Source: Buttiauxella sp049686335 (lineage in GTDB: Bacteria; Pseudomonadota; Gammaproteobacteria; Enterobacterales; Enterobacteriaceae). From it: DNA of 64,000 bases. A program made the translations under genes and the position numbers. Below are positions 42,003 to 50,338 of the stretch, in pieces. The DNA lies in contig NZ_JBAVHX010000015.1 in assembly GCF_049686335.1 (NCBI RefSeq), forward strand, positions 62,001 through 126,000, given 5' to 3'. Below the pieces are notes generated by a model. It worked only from the letters and a program-made list of their open reading frames with translations. It searched no databases and was not told where the DNA came from. Positions within the stretch are counted from its first letter, which is position 1, and each line of letters begins with the position of its first letter.

Positions 42003-42620
42003 ATGACTATGACTACGACTAAGATTTCTAAAACTCTGTTAGCGGTTGTTTTGGGTTCAGTGCTGGCAAGCGGAAGTGCGCTGGCTGAAGACACCATGCT
42101 GAACAAAACGGAATCTACAGCCACTACAGCAGGCGAAAAAATTGATAGCTCTGTAAAAGACGTCGGTAATTACATGGACGACAGCGCGATCACAGCGAAA
42201 GTGAAAGCAGCCCTCGTCGATCACAAAGATATCAAAAGCACTGACATTTCAGTGAAAACTGAGAAAAAAGTCGTGACCTTAAGTGGTTTCGTTGAGAGCC
42301 AGGCGCAGGCTGAGCAAGCCGTGAAAGTCGCTAAAGGCGTGGAAGGGGTCTCTTCCGTCAGCGATAAGCTGCATGTACGTGAAGGCGCTGATAAATCAGC
42401 CAGCGGTTATGCAGGCGATACTGCAACCACTAGCGAAATTAAAGCTAAACTTTTATCTGACGACATCGTGCCTTCGCGCCATGTGAAAGTTGAAACCACC
42501 GAAGGTGTTGTACAGCTGTCAGGTACAGTGGAATCAAACGCGCAGTCCGCGCGAGCTGAAAGCATCGCAAAAGCAGTTGATGGCGTTAAAAGCGTCAAAA
42601 ACGACCTGAAAGTGAAGTAA
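42003..42620 (+). CDS. osmY: Hyperosmotically inducible periplasmic protein OsmY
   Basis: 205-residue periplasmic chaperone-like protein. A signal peptide TKISKTLLAVVLGSVLASGSALA is cleaved before EDTMLNK. Two BON domains follow (about 60-125, DSAITAKVKAALVDHKDIKSTDISVKTEKKVVTLSGFV, and about 140-205, TSEIKAKLLSDDIVPSRHVKVETTEGVVQLSGTV). Each carries the central Gly typical of BON. RpoS-controlled in E. coli. AGGAATTAATCG precedes the ATG. Confidence 0.96.
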   Translation: MTMTTTKISKTLLAVVLGSVLASGSALAEDTMLNKTESTATTAGEKIDSSVKDVGNYMDDSAITAKVKAALVDHKDIKSTDISVKTEKKVVTLSGFVESQAQAEQAVKVAKGVEGVSSVSDKLHVREGADKSASGYAGDTATTSEIKAKLLSDDIVPSRHVKVETTEGVVQLSGTVESNAQSARAESIAKAVDGVKSVKNDLKVK

Positions 42621-42630
42621 ATAAAATTCA

Positions 42631-42710
42631 TAGCCAAAGTATTTGAAGCTGCATCAAGGCGGCAACGGTGTAACGCCAACGCTGATGCGGCTTCAAGTAT
42701 GGCGGGTATA
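42631..42710. repeat. Shortened ERIC derivative (osmY-ytjA)
   Basis: An 80-bp remnant with an ERIC-like left end (TATTTGAAGCTGCAT) and right end (GGCTTCAAGTATGGCGGGTATA). The internal core with the AGTAAGTGAC-type centre is missing. Its junction differs from that of the two smaller derivatives at 43115 and 54298. Confidence 0.75.
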
Positions 42711-42834
42711 GAAGCTTTATCCCTCGTCAAAGCGAGGGAGCAGTCAGTAACATCAATACCAAATATCGCCAATGAGTGCTTAGCTCGCACTCATCCAGAA
42801 GCGATTCGGGTTCACTATGGTTAAGGAGAGGCAT

Positions 42835-42996
42835 ATGTTTCGTTGGGGCATTATTTTTCTGGTCATTGCGTTGATTGCAGCAGCACTGGGTTTTGGTACT
42901 CTTGCGGGTACTGCGGCAGGTGCAGCAAAAATTGTCTTCGTGGTAGGTATTATTCTGTTCCTGGTTAGCCTGTTTATGGGACGAAAACGTCCTTAG
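42835..42996 (+). CDS. ytjA: DUF1328 small membrane protein YtjA
   Basis: 53-residue protein, MFRWGIIFLVIALIAAALGF onward, nearly identical to E. coli YtjA (DUF1328). Two hydrophobic helices (about 4-23 and 33-47) flank a Gly/Ala-rich turn (GTLAGTAAGAA). The C-terminus is basic (MGRKRP). AAGGAG lies 6 bp upstream of the ATG. Function unknown; follows osmY as in E. coli. Confidence 0.95.
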   Translation: MFRWGIIFLVIALIAAALGFGTLAGTAAGAAKIVFVVGIILFLVSLFMGRKRP

Positions 42997-43043
42997 CGGT
43001 TTTACCCATCAATTTTGGGTATATAATCAGTAAAGACAGACCA

Positions 43044-43071
43044 GAGAGCCAGTCTATATAGACTGGCTCTC
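43044..43071. terminator. 28-nt perfect palindrome after ytjA
   Basis: GAGAGCCAGTCTAT and ATAGACTGGCTCTC abut with no loop spacing. It can act as an RNA stem (11 bp with a TATATA loop) ending ytjA transcripts, although the downstream GCGTATTTA is only weakly T-rich. An operator is the alternative. Confidence 0.55.
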
Positions 43072-43114
43072 GCGTATTTAAGCGACTAACAAATAACTAA
43101 TAACTAATAATAAA

Positions 43115-43171
43115 TATCCTTTAGATTTCGAGTTGCAGCCAACACCCCTGCGACTTGAAAGATGAAGGATA
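43115..43171. repeat. Mini-ERIC (57 bp) upstream of yjjU
   Basis: TATCCTTTAGATTTCGAGTTGCAG joined directly to CCAACACCCCTGCGACTTG and ending GATGAAGGATA: the two ERIC ends without the middle. The same internal junction (TGCAG/CCAACACCCC) is found at 54298-54358. Confidence 0.8.
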
Positions 43172-43191
43172 ACGAACCAAGGAAAAGCAGG

Positions 43192-44265
43192 GTGGGACAA
43201 CGAATACCCGTTACGCTCGGCAATATCGCGCCGCTTGCGTTAAAAGCGTTTCGTCCCGGCAAACTTGCCATTGTTTGTGAAGGTGGTGGGCAGCGTGGGA
43301 TCTTTACAGCCGGCGTGCTGGACGAGTTTATGCGCGCTAATTTCAACCCGTTCGACCTTTTCTTAGGCACCTCAGCCGGTGCACAAAACCTTTCCGCTTA
43401 CGTTTGTCACCAACCTGGTTACGCCAGAAGAGTGATCACCCGTTTTACCACGACCCGTGAATTTTTCGATCCTCTGCGCTTTGTGCGTGGCGGGCATCTC
43501 ATCGATCTCGACTGGCTGGTTGAGGCCACTTCGACAAAAATTCCGCTCTCTATGGCGACAGCTGAAAAACTGTTTGAGTCTGACAAAGCGTTTTATATGT
43601 GCGCCTGCCGTAGCGATGATTACAGTCCCGGGTATTTTTCGCCAAACAGCACCAGTTGGCTGAATATTCTCAAAGCCTCCAGCGCAATCCCCGGTTTTTA
43701 CCGCAGTGGTGTGGAGATTGATGGAATCGGTTATCAGGATGGTGGAATAAGCGATGCCATTCCGGTACGAGAAGCGGTGCGTCTGGGCGCAGACACGCTG
43801 GTGGTTATCCGCACCGTGCCTTCGCAAATGTATTACACACCTGAATGGTTTAAACGAATGGAACGCTGGCTTGGGGACAGCAGCCTGCAACCGCTACTCA
43901 ATCTGGTGCATCATCACGAAACCAGTTATCGGGAGATACAGAACTTTATTGAAAAGCCGCCGGGCAAACTGAGAATTTTTGAAATTTATCCACCGAAACC
44001 CCTGATGAGCATGGCGTTAGGCAGCCGGTTACCGGCGCTGAATACGGACTATAAAACTGGCCGTTTATGCGGGCGTTATTTCCTCGCCACCATAGGCAGA
44101 ATGCTGGCGACGCAACCGCCAATCAAACGTCATTCTCCGCGTATTCTGGTGCCCGGTTCTGTGGTGCTTACCCCTGAAGTGGTGGCTCAGGAACCGTTAT
44201 CCCAGGCGGTGGTAGAAACCCCGGAGGCGAACGATTCTACCTTTAATAACGAGGACACGGCGTGA
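43192..44265 (+). CDS. yjjU: Patatin-like phospholipase YjjU
   Basis: 357 residues from the GTG at 43192, exactly the E. coli YjjU length. Patatin-type lipid acyl hydrolase: oxyanion loop GGGQRG, nucleophile Ser in GTSAG, and catalytic Asp in DGGISD. AAGGA lies 8 bp before the GTG. An in-frame ATG at 43162 lies inside the mini-ERIC and would add ten residues absent from relatives, so I reject it. It overlaps yjjV by 4 bp. Substrate unknown; probably a cytoplasmic or membrane-associated lysophospholipase-type enzyme. Confidence 0.93.
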   Translation: MGQRIPVTLGNIAPLALKAFRPGKLAIVCEGGGQRGIFTAGVLDEFMRANFNPFDLFLGTSAGAQNLSAYVCHQPGYARRVITRFTTTREFFDPLRFVRGGHLIDLDWLVEATSTKIPLSMATAEKLFESDKAFYMCACRSDDYSPGYFSPNSTSWLNILKASSAIPGFYRSGVEIDGIGYQDGGISDAIPVREAVRLGADTLVVIRTVPSQMYYTPEWFKRMERWLGDSSLQPLLNLVHHHETSYREIQNFIEKPPGKLRIFEIYPPKPLMSMALGSRLPALNTDYKTGRLCGRYFLATIGRMLATQPPIKRHSPRILVPGSVVLTPEVVAQEPLSQAVVETPEANDSTFNNEDTA

Positions 44266-45041
44266 CGATGACCTTTTACGACACTCATTGTCACTTCGAC
44301 TTCCCGCCGTTTAGCGGTAATGAAGTCAGTAGCCTGGGGCTTGCCGCGCAGGCAGGCGTTGAAAAAATTATCGTTCCAGCCATTGAGGCCGACCGCTTTG
44401 GTGTGGTTCTGGCGCTGGCCGATAATTATCCGCCGCTGTATGTCGCACTGGGTTTGCATCCGATAGTGATTCATAAACACCAGGATGCGTCGCTGGCACT
44501 GCTGGAACATCATCTGCAACAACGCCCGAAAAAGCTTGTCGCTATTGGCGAGATGGGTCTTGATCTGTATATGGATAATCCGCTGTTTGATAAGCAAGAA
44601 GCGATGCTGGATGCCCAGCTCAAATTGGCTAAACGTTACGATCTGCCGGTTATCCTTCATTCCCGCCGCACACATGACAAACTCGCCGCCCATTTAAAAC
44701 GCCACGACTTACCGCGAACCGGCGTGGTGCACGGCTTTGCGGGAAGCCTGCAACAGGCCGAACGCTTTGTGGCCCTGGGTTACAAGATTGGGGTGGGAGG
44801 AACAATCACTTATCCGCGAGCCAGCAAAACGCGTGATGTGATGGCGCAATTACCGCTTAGCGCTCTGGTGTTGGAAACTGATGCACCCGATATGCCACTT
44901 AATGGTTGGCAAGGGCAGGCTAATCGCCCGGAACGTATTTTTGAGGTTTTTCAGACGCTGTGTGCGCTGCGTTCAGAACCTGCGGATGTTATTGCAAATA
45001 CCTTCATTCATAACTGCCATCAATTATTTGGTTTGGAATAA
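44262..45041 (+). CDS. yjjV: TatD-family metal-dependent hydrolase YjjV
   Basis: 259-residue TatD/YcfH-type DNase-like hydrolase. Metal ligands: HxH in DTHCHFD, Glu in IGEMGLDLY, His in ILHSRR, His in VVHGFAGS, and Asp in ETDAPDMPL. The GTG at 44262 is supported by GAGG 7 bp upstream; ATG 44268 is an alternative. Overlaps yjjU by 4 bp, so co-translated. In E. coli yjjW-yjjI follow; here a nucleoside permease does. Confidence 0.93.
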   Translation: MTMTFYDTHCHFDFPPFSGNEVSSLGLAAQAGVEKIIVPAIEADRFGVVLALADNYPPLYVALGLHPIVIHKHQDASLALLEHHLQQRPKKLVAIGEMGLDLYMDNPLFDKQEAMLDAQLKLAKRYDLPVILHSRRTHDKLAAHLKRHDLPRTGVVHGFAGSLQQAERFVALGYKIGVGGTITYPRASKTRDVMAQLPLSALVLETDAPDMPLNGWQGQANRPERIFEVFQTLCALRSEPADVIANTFIHNCHQLFGLE

Positions 45042-45048
45042 TCATCAG

Positions 45049-45147
45049 TGGAATGTGATGTAGCTCACTATATAAGATAAACGTCTCCCTGAATTTGTAG
45101 AAATACGTGATTGCCATGGCATTTACGGGCACCTCTGCCGCTATAAT
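45049..45147 (+). promoter_or_regulatory. CRP-controlled promoter of the nup gene (deoP2-like layout)
   Basis: A strong CRP site TGTGA-TGTAGC-TCACT (45054-45069) and a weaker one CGTGA-TTGCCA-TGGCA (45106-45121) have centres 52 bp apart. A perfect -10 TATAAT is at 45142-45147, predicting a start near 45154. The sites are then at about -92.5 and -40.5, the spacing of CRP/CytR promoters such as deoP2. No clear CytR octamers are visible, so CytR control is inferred from layout only. Confidence 0.65.
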
Positions 45148-45207
45148 CCCGCCCGTTGTAGCTTTTTGCTCGCTGACATTTCTTCAATCTATACACAGGG
45201 ACTCTGT

Positions 45208-46485
45208 ATGCAACTAATCATGGGATTGATCGGCATGATCGTTCTGCTGCTGATCGCGGTTTTACTCTCCAGTAATCGCAAAGCGATTAATCTGCGCACC
45301 GTACTGGGTGCCTGGCTTATCCAGGTCGGTATCGGGGCTCTCATCCTGTATGTTCCGGTCGGTCGTAAAGTTCTGTTAGCCATGTCTGAAGGGGTTGCTA
45401 ACGTTATCGCTTATGGTAACGCGGGTATTTCCTTCCTGTTCGGCGGGCTGGTTTCGGACAAAATGTTCGAAGTCTTTGGCGGCGGCGGCTTCGTTTTTGC
45501 CCTGCGCGTTCTGCCAATTATCGTCTTCTTCTCCTCTCTGATTGCCGTGCTTTACTACCTGGGCATCATGCAGTTAGTCATCCGTGTTCTGGGTGGTGGT
45601 CTGCGTAAGGTTCTGAAAACCTCTCGTACCGAATCTCTGTCTGCAACCGCCAACATCTTTGTTGGGCAGACTGAGGCTCCGCTGGTTGTTCGTCCGTATA
45701 TCGCGACCATGACACGTTCAGAGCTGTTCGCCGTCATGTGTGGTGGTTTAGCTTCTGTTGCAGGCTCAGTATTAGCCGGTTACGCACAAATGGGCGTGCC
45801 GCTTGAGTACCTGATTGCCGCATCCTTCATGGCGGCACCTGGCGGTTTACTGTTTGCAAAAATCATCCTGCCTGAAACAGAAACACCAAACGATGCACCA
45901 GAACTGGAGTCGATGAAAAACGACCCAGATCGCCCGGCGAACGTGCTGGATGCTGCGGCATCAGGTGCGGCTTCTGGTATGCAATTGGCCCTGAACGTTG
46001 GCGCCATGTTGCTGGCATTTGTGGCATTGATTGCCCTGCTTAACGGCATGCTGTCTGGTATCGGCGGTTGGTTTAACTTCCCGCAACTTTCGATGGAATT
46101 GATCCTGGGATGGGTGTTCTCACCGCTTGCCTGGGTTATCGGTGTGCCTTGGAGTGAAGCTAACGTTGCCGGTTCCTTCATCGGCCAGAAACTGATCATC
46201 AACGAATTTGTGGCATACCTGAACTTCGGGGAATACCTGAAAGATGACGCCACCGTTGCGGCAGCAGGTTTGCAAGTTCTGTCAGATCACACCAAAGCAA
46301 TTATTTCCTTCGCGTTGTGTGGTTTTGCTAACCTTTCTTCTATCGCTATCCTGATTGGTGGCCTTGGAAGCATGGCGCCAAACCGCCGTCACGATATTGC
46401 CCAACTTGGCCTGAAGGCTGTTGCTGCAGGTACGTTGTCTAACCTGATGAGTGCAACCATTGCCGGGGTGTTCCTGTCACTCTAA
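45208..46485 (+). CDS. Concentrative nucleoside transporter (NupC/NupX family)
   Basis: 425-residue CNT-family nucleoside/proton symporter with about ten helices, closer in pattern to NupX (YeiJ/YeiM) than to NupC. Signature stretches: AYGNAGISFLFGGLVSDKMF, VGQTEAPLVVRPYI (the GQ[ST/N]E substrate loop), GSVLAGYAQMGVP, and a C-terminal INEFVAYLNF with SFALCGFANLSSIAILIGGLGS. Start ATG 45208, after AGGGA. Directly upstream of deoCABD, so uptake and catabolism are physically linked. E. coli has yjjW-yjjI here. Confidence 0.92.
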   Translation: MQLIMGLIGMIVLLLIAVLLSSNRKAINLRTVLGAWLIQVGIGALILYVPVGRKVLLAMSEGVANVIAYGNAGISFLFGGLVSDKMFEVFGGGGFVFALRVLPIIVFFSSLIAVLYYLGIMQLVIRVLGGGLRKVLKTSRTESLSATANIFVGQTEAPLVVRPYIATMTRSELFAVMCGGLASVAGSVLAGYAQMGVPLEYLIAASFMAAPGGLLFAKIILPETETPNDAPELESMKNDPDRPANVLDAAASGAASGMQLALNVGAMLLAFVALIALLNGMLSGIGGWFNFPQLSMELILGWVFSPLAWVIGVPWSEANVAGSFIGQKLIINEFVAYLNFGEYLKDDATVAAAGLQVLSDHTKAIISFALCGFANLSSIAILIGGLGSMAPNRRHDIAQLGLKAVAAGTLSNLMSATIAGVFLSL

Positions 46486-46492
46486 AAAAGGC

Positions 46493-46512
46493 GATGTTAA
46501 AATTTTAACATC
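46493..46512. promoter_or_regulatory. Perfect DeoR-type palindrome 1
   Basis: GATGTTAAAATTTTAACATC, a perfect 20-bp palindrome. The core TGTTAAAATTTTAACA differs from the E. coli DeoR operator TGTTAGAATTCTAACA by one symmetric change. It starts 7 bp after the nup stop codon and before the terminator. Confidence 0.65.
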
Positions 46513-46524
46513 CCTGTGAAATCA

Positions 46525-46558
46525 ATGGCCGGCAGTTTTGTCGGCCATTTTTTATTTT
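46525..46558 (+). terminator. Terminator of the nup gene
   Basis: Stem ATGGCCG with CGGCCAT, loop of 10, followed by TTTTTTATTTT. A strong intrinsic terminator between nup and deoC. Confidence 0.92.
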
Positions 46559-46593
46559 CGATTCGCGTTTTTACTCTATCTAACGTTGTTAAA

Positions 46594-46688
46594 TCACATA
46601 TACTGTACAAAGCATGTAATTTCTCCTTTGGCTTTTGTGAAGCGAGACACAAAATTATCAATGCAGTGAATGTTATAATTATAACATT
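46594..46688 (+). promoter_or_regulatory. deoC promoter region: CRP site, DeoR-type palindrome 2 over the -10
   Basis: CRP-like TGTGA-AGCGAG-ACACA at 46636-46651 and a half-site TCACA at 46594-46598, placed 53 bp upstream of the corresponding half. The 20-bp perfect palindrome AATGTTATAATTATAACATT at 46669-46688 contains a consensus -10 TATAAT (46674-46679). The CRP centre is about 42 bp upstream of the predicted start. The palindrome is the DeoR-operator form TGTTANAATTNTAACA. It lies 176 bp centre-to-centre from the palindrome at 46493. Confidence 0.7.
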
Positions 46689-46825
46689 GCTACATATGAT
46701 GTGCGGTGAGATGGATCTCAACGTGAGGGTGACCAGTGTTGCCTCTGCTCTTCAAGGAACCAAGTCCGCTCCAACGTGTTGAGTTTCGAAGCCAGAGACT
46801 TCTATATCTTTTGTTGGAGAGTGTT

Positions 46826-47605
46826 ATGACCGATTTAACTGCAAGCAGTCTGCGTGCCCTGAAATTGATGGACCTGACTACCCTGAACGACGATGACACG
46901 AATGAAAAAGTGATAGCACTTTGTCATCAGGCCAAAACAGCGGTGGGTAATACTGCGGCGATTTGTATCTATCCTCGTTTCATCCCTATTGCTCGTAAAA
47001 CCCTGAACGCACAAGGCACGCCTGATATCCGCATTGCGACTGTGACTAACTTCCCACACGGCAATGATGATATCGAAATTGCCCTGGCTGAAACCCGTGC
47101 GGCTATCGCATACGGTGCAGACGAAGTTGACGTGGTGTTCCCGTACCGTGCGCTGATCGCCGGTAACGAGCAAGTGGGTTTTGAACTGGTGAAAGCCTGC
47201 AAAGAAGCTTGTGCAGCGGCGAACGTTCTGCTGAAAGTGATCATTGAAACCGGCGAGCTGAAAGAAGAAGCGCTGATTCGTAAAGCGTCTGAAATTTCTA
47301 TCAAAGCCGGTGCTGATTTTATCAAAACTTCTACCGGTAAAGTCCCGGTCAACGCAACGCCAGAAAGCGCGCGCATCATGATGGAAGTCATTCGTGATAT
47401 GAATGTCGCGAAAACTGTTGGTTTCAAACCAGCGGGTGGCGTGCGTACTGCTGAAGACGCCGCTCTGTTCCTGTCTATCGCTGATGAACTGTTTGGTGCT
47501 GACTGGGCTGATTCCCGTCACTACCGTTTTGGTGCATCCAGCCTGCTCGCGAGCCTGTTAAAAGCTCTGGGTCATGGCGATGGCAAAAGCGCTAGCGGCT
47601 ACTAA
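46826..47605 (+). CDS. deoC: Deoxyribose-phosphate aldolase
   Basis: 259 residues, the E. coli length. Class I aldolase splitting 2-deoxyribose-5-phosphate into glyceraldehyde-3-phosphate and acetaldehyde. The Schiff-base lysine is in DFIKTSTGK and the second active-site lysine in TVGFKPAGG; the proton-relay Asp lies in GADEVDVVFP (K167, K201 and D102 in E. coli numbering). ATG 46826 follows TTGGAGAG; the in-frame extension to 46736 is leader. First gene of deoCABD. Confidence 0.98.
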   Translation: MTDLTASSLRALKLMDLTTLNDDDTNEKVIALCHQAKTAVGNTAAICIYPRFIPIARKTLNAQGTPDIRIATVTNFPHGNDDIEIALAETRAAIAYGADEVDVVFPYRALIAGNEQVGFELVKACKEACAAANVLLKVIIETGELKEEALIRKASEISIKAGADFIKTSTGKVPVNATPESARIMMEVIRDMNVAKTVGFKPAGGVRTAEDAALFLSIADELFGADWADSRHYRFGASSLLASLLKALGHGDGKSASGY

Positions 47606-47615
47606 TCTCTTCCTT

Positions 47616-47636
47616 TGCGGCGGTTTCCCCGCCGCA
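47616..47636 (+). other. Intercistronic hairpin deoC-deoA
   Basis: Stem TGCGGCGG with CCGCCGCA, loop of 5, followed by TTTCACC. Probably stabilises or separates messages rather than fully terminating, since deoA follows within 30 bp. Confidence 0.6.
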
Positions 47637-47664
47637 TTTCACCTGATCCACTCAGGGGGTTACC

Positions 47665-48984
47665 TTGTTCCTCGCTCAAGAAATTATTCGTAAAAAACGT
47701 GATGGTCATGCTCTAAGTGATGAAGAAATTCGCTTCTTCATCAATGGTATTCGGGATAACACTATCTCTGAAGGGCAGATTGCCGCGCTGGCAATGACCA
47801 TTTTCTTCCACGACATGACTATGCCGGAACGCGTATCACTGACCATGGCGATGCGAGATTCAGGAACCGTACTGGACTGGAAGAGTCTCAATCTGAACGG
47901 CCCAATCGTTGATAAACACTCAACGGGCGGCGTGGGTGATGTAACGTCATTAATGCTCGGCCCAATGGTGGCGGCATGTGGCGGTTATGTGCCAATGATT
48001 TCTGGCCGTGGTTTAGGCCATACCGGCGGTACGCTCGATAAACTCGAAGCGATCCCTGGTTTTGATATTTTCCCGGACGATAACCGTTTTCGCGACATCA
48101 TCAAAAATGTCGGCGTGGCGATTATCGGCCAGACTAATTCGCTCGCACCGGCGGACAAACGTTTCTACGCCACGCGTGATATTACCGCGACTGTAGACTC
48201 CATCCCGCTGATTACCGCTTCTATTCTGGCGAAGAAACTGGCCGAAGGCCTGGATGCGCTGGTGATGGACGTGAAAGTCGGTAGCGGGGCATTTATGCCG
48301 ACTTATGAGCTTTCTGAATTACTCGCTGAGGCCATTGTTGGCGTGGCGAACGGCGCGGGCGTGAAAACCACGGCGCTGCTGACCGACATGAACCAGGTGC
48401 TGGCATCCAGCGCGGGTAATGCGGTTGAAGTTCGCGAAGCGGTGCAGTTCCTGACCGGTGAATACGTTAACCCGCGTCTGCATGAAGTCACCATGGCGCT
48501 TTGCGTGGAAATGTTACTTTCCGGTAACCTGGCGAAAGATGACGTCGAAGCACGCCAGAAACTGCAAGCGGTACTGGATAACGGTAAAGCGGCAGAAGTG
48601 TTTGGACGTATGGTCGCGGCACAAAAAGGCCCGACAGACTTCGTCGAAAATTATGCGAAGTACCTGCCAACCGCGGTGTTGAGCAAAGCCGTATATGCCG
48701 ATAAATCAGGTTTTATCTCAGAAATGGACACCCGTGCATTAGGCATGGCGGTGGTTGCTATGGGTGGTGGTCGCCGTCAGGCTTCCGACTCCCTGGACTA
48801 CAGCGTTGGTTTTACAGACATGGTGCGACTGGGCGATAGCGTTGAGATTTCCCGTCCGCTGGCCGTGATTCACGCAGCAAGTGAAGACCAGTGGCAGGAA
48901 GCAGCCCGCGCAGTAAAAGCGGCAATCAAAGTTAACGGTACAAAGCCAGTCGAAACGCCAGTCGTGTATCGCCGTATTAGCTAA
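47665..48984 (+). CDS. deoA: Thymidine phosphorylase
   Basis: 439-residue class II nucleoside phosphorylase converting thymidine and phosphate to thymine and deoxyribose-1-phosphate. The signature [16 protein letters not shown] (phosphate/pyrimidine site) and the KHSTGGVGD phosphate loop are present. It starts at TTG 47665 ([11 protein letters not shown]), as in E. coli, with AGGGGG 6 bp upstream. A rare-start gene inside a well-conserved operon; the rest of the protein is essentially E. coli-like until the more variable last 30 residues. Confidence 0.97.
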
Positions 48985-49013
48985 ATGCTGGCATACTGAT
49001 CTGATCACTTTTT

Positions 49014-49033
49014 GAAACGCCCCTGGGTGTTTC
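49014..49033 (+). other. Intercistronic hairpin deoA-deoB
   Basis: GAAACGCCC pairs with GGGTGTTTC around a 2-base loop. It lies between deoA and the deoB Shine-Dalgarno sequence. Confidence 0.55.
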
Positions 49034-49057
49034 AGGCGCAACGACGCAGGAGAAATT

Positions 49058-50281
49058 ATGAAACGTGCATTTATTATGGTGCTGGACTCTTTCGGCATCG
49101 GCGCAACAGAAGATGCAGCAAAATTTGGCGATGTTGGCTCTGATACCTTCGGCCACATTGCAGAGGCTTGTGCAAAAGGCGAAGCAGACAAAGGTCGTAA
49201 AGGGCCACTGCATCTGCCAAACCTGACTCGCCTTGGGCTGGTGAAAGCCGCCGAAGGTTCTACCGGTAAAATCCCGGCAGGTATGGACGGTAATGCAGAA
49301 GTTATCGGTGCATACGGTTGGGCGCATGAGCTGTCATCAGGCAAAGATACCCCGTCAGGTCACTGGGAAATCGCCGGTGTTCCTGTGCTATTCGACTGGG
49401 GCTACTTCTCTGATACGCAAAACAGCTTCCCGGAAGAACTGCTGAATAAACTGGTTGAGCGCGCAAACCTGCCGGGCTACCTCGGTAACTGCCACTCTTC
49501 CGGTACAGTCATTCTGGACGAGCTGGGCGAAGAGCATATGAAAACCGGCAAGCCGATTTTCTATACCTCCGCTGACTCCGTGTTCCAGATTGCGTGCCAC
49601 GAAGAGACCTACGGCCTGGATAAACTTTACGAGCTGTGCGAAATCGCACGTGAAGAGCTGACTGAAGGTGGCTACAACATTGGTCGTGTTATCGCGCGTC
49701 CGTTTATCGGCGATAAAGCGGGTAACTTCCAGCGTACCGGTAACCGTCATGACCTGGCTGTTGAACCACCTGCGCCAACCGTATTGAAAAAACTGGTTGA
49801 TGAGAAGAATGGTCAGGTAGTTTCTGTCGGTAAAATTGCAGATATCTACGCTGAAGTCGGCATCACCAAAAAAGTGAAAGCGACCGGTCTGGATGCGCTG
49901 TTTGATGCCACCATCAAAGAGATGAAAGATGCGGGCGACGAGACAATCGTGTTCACTAACTTCGTTGATTTCGACTCGTCTTACGGCCACCGTCGCGACG
50001 TAGCAGGTTATGCTGCTGCGCTGGAATTGTTTGACCGTCGCCTGCCAGAGCTGATGGAGCTGCTGAAAGAGGACGATATTCTGATCCTCACTGCGGACCA
50101 CGGTTGTGACCCAACCTGGCAAGGTACCGATCACACCCGTGAACACATTCCAGTTCTGGTGTACGGCCCGAAAGTGAAAGCCGGTTCTCTGGGCCATCGC
50201 GAAACCTTCGCGGATATCGGCCAGACGGTTGCCAGCTATTTCGGCACGTCCCCGATGGACTACGGCAAGAACATGCTGTGA
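49058..50281 (+). CDS. deoB: Phosphopentomutase
   Basis: 407 residues, the E. coli length. Alkaline-phosphatase-superfamily metalloenzyme interconverting (deoxy)ribose-1-phosphate and -5-phosphate, linking the phosphorylases to DeoC. Mn ligands sit in the N-terminal VLDSFGIG (Asp) and the C-terminal LTADHGCDPTWQGTDHTREHIP block; the phosphorylated Thr is in the GKDTPSGHWE segment. CAGGAGAAATT precedes the ATG. Confidence 0.97.
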   Translation: MKRAFIMVLDSFGIGATEDAAKFGDVGSDTFGHIAEACAKGEADKGRKGPLHLPNLTRLGLVKAAEGSTGKIPAGMDGNAEVIGAYGWAHELSSGKDTPSGHWEIAGVPVLFDWGYFSDTQNSFPEELLNKLVERANLPGYLGNCHSSGTVILDELGEEHMKTGKPIFYTSADSVFQIACHEETYGLDKLYELCEIAREELTEGGYNIGRVIARPFIGDKAGNFQRTGNRHDLAVEPPAPTVLKKLVDEKNGQVVSVGKIADIYAEVGITKKVKATGLDALFDATIKEMKDAGDETIVFTNFVDFDSSYGHRRDVAGYAAALELFDRRLPELMELLKEDDILILTADHGCDPTWQGTDHTREHIPVLVYGPKVKAGSLGHRETFADIGQTVASYFGTSPMDYGKNML

Positions 50282-50288
50282 TTTTGTC

Positions 50289-50307
50289 GGGCGGAGTTTT
50301 TCCGCCC
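50289..50307 (+). other. Intercistronic hairpin deoB-deoD
   Basis: GGGCGGA with TCCGCCC, loop GTTTT. It begins 8 bp after the deoB stop, with no T-tract beyond, so read-through into deoD is expected. Confidence 0.55.
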
Positions 50308-50338
50308 GTGATGAACCTCTTTTAACAAGGATATAAAC

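Noticed and set aside
42721..42738. CCCTCG/CGAGGG hairpin between osmY and ytjA as terminator
   Set aside because: A 6-bp stem with no T-tract in either direction and ytjA 100 bp further on the same strand; too weak to list as a terminator.
46835..47521. 228-codon open frame antisense to deoC (and the similar 152-codon one)
   Set aside because: Shadow frames of deoC; same reasoning as for deoB-deoD.
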